This document shows positions 23,126-23,201 of a stretch of DNA of 23,201 nucleotides, in pieces (position 1 is the stretch's first letter; the number at the start of each line of letters is the position of its first letter). The translations under genes were made by a program, and so were the position numbers. The notes under the pieces are model-generated. The model searched no databases and was not told the DNA's origin. It saw only the letters and a program-made list of their open reading frames with translations. Source of the DNA: Pseudomonadota bacterium (GTDB lineage: Bacteria; Pseudomonadota; Alphaproteobacteria; Rhodospirillales; Magnetospirillaceae); contig JAEXAH010000081.1 of assembly GCA_023458315.1 (NCBI GenBank), forward strand, positions 1 through 23,201, read 5' to 3'.

Positions 23126-23201
23126 TCACGCCCATTGCAGCACCATTTGATTGGTGTCGCCCCCGGGTCTGGGGTCGCCTCCAATCAGACGGTCGATGCG
23201 C
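23126..23201 (-). CDS. Possible 3' end of a gene cut by the window edge
   Basis: On the minus strand an open frame enters at 23201 and runs for 24 codons to TGA at 23128-23126, ending GGDTNQMVLQWA. The residues look protein-like rather than random, and most third positions are G or C. I could not name the family; a transposase end is one possibility. The same bases also form an inverted repeat (TGATTGG at 23148-23154 with CCAATCA at 23181-23187), which could instead mean a non-coding palindrome. The piece is too short to be sure. Confidence 0.25.
   Translation of the reverse strand, partial: RIDRLIGGDPRPGGDTNQMVLQWA

Overview
The window is a GC-rich, gene-dense chromosomal stretch with high GC at third codon positions. 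Several proteins look alphaproteobacterial: a dihydroorotase with the DTQVHFREPG form of the metal motif, a zinc-less GLSKR-type glutamyl-tRNA synthetase, and a two-domain glutamine-dependent NadE. A Rhodospirillales (Magnetospirillum-like) origin is my best inference; nothing in the window proves the genus. No tRNA, rRNA, CRISPR array or complete insertion sequence was seen.

Left part (1-4757): a multi-hairpin repeat at the very edge, a small exported protein of unknown function (267-797), a divergently read AEC-family permease (852-1784, minus), a YddA/SbmA-type ABC protein whose ATPase motifs are eroded (1933-3813), and a Gate-domain membrane protein 5 nt behind it (3819-4757).

Middle part (4758-9935, minus): a tightly coupled operon read right to left, glycosyltransferase, glycosyltransferase, asparagine-synthase-like amidotransferase, dihydroorotase-like amidohydrolase. 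Junctions overlap by 4 nt and 1 nt and the last gap is 12 nt. A good sigma70-type promoter sits so close to the first ATG that the mRNA is predicted to be leaderless. The set suggests surface glycan synthesis with an amidation step, joined to a pyrimidine or cyclic-amide enzyme.

9960-13141: ygfZ (plus), a second inverted copy of the left-edge repeat, and an overlapping pair of 16S rRNA modification genes (rsmC-like, rsuA) on minus. A 106-residue protein on plus looks like a free-standing cytoplasmic T2SF/GspF domain.

13132-16939 (minus): an all-helical unknown protein, a GH1 beta-glucosidase and a soluble two-PAS histidine kinase, read in that order from an extended -10 promoter.

16996-22889 (plus): a compact operon nadE, gltX, cysS and a polytopic membrane protein, behind a TTGACA promoter; three of its four genes start with GTG. 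The last 312 bases hold no complete gene. They contain CACGGAT repeats, a bipartite palindromic element of a type common in Alphaproteobacteria, and possibly the last 24 codons of a minus-strand gene that continues outside the window.

The most notable observations are the two inverted multi-hairpin repeats, whose second hairpin differs by two compensated base pairs; the ABC protein with degenerate Walker A, Walker B and H-loop; the predicted leaderless glycan operon; and the solo T2SF-like protein.
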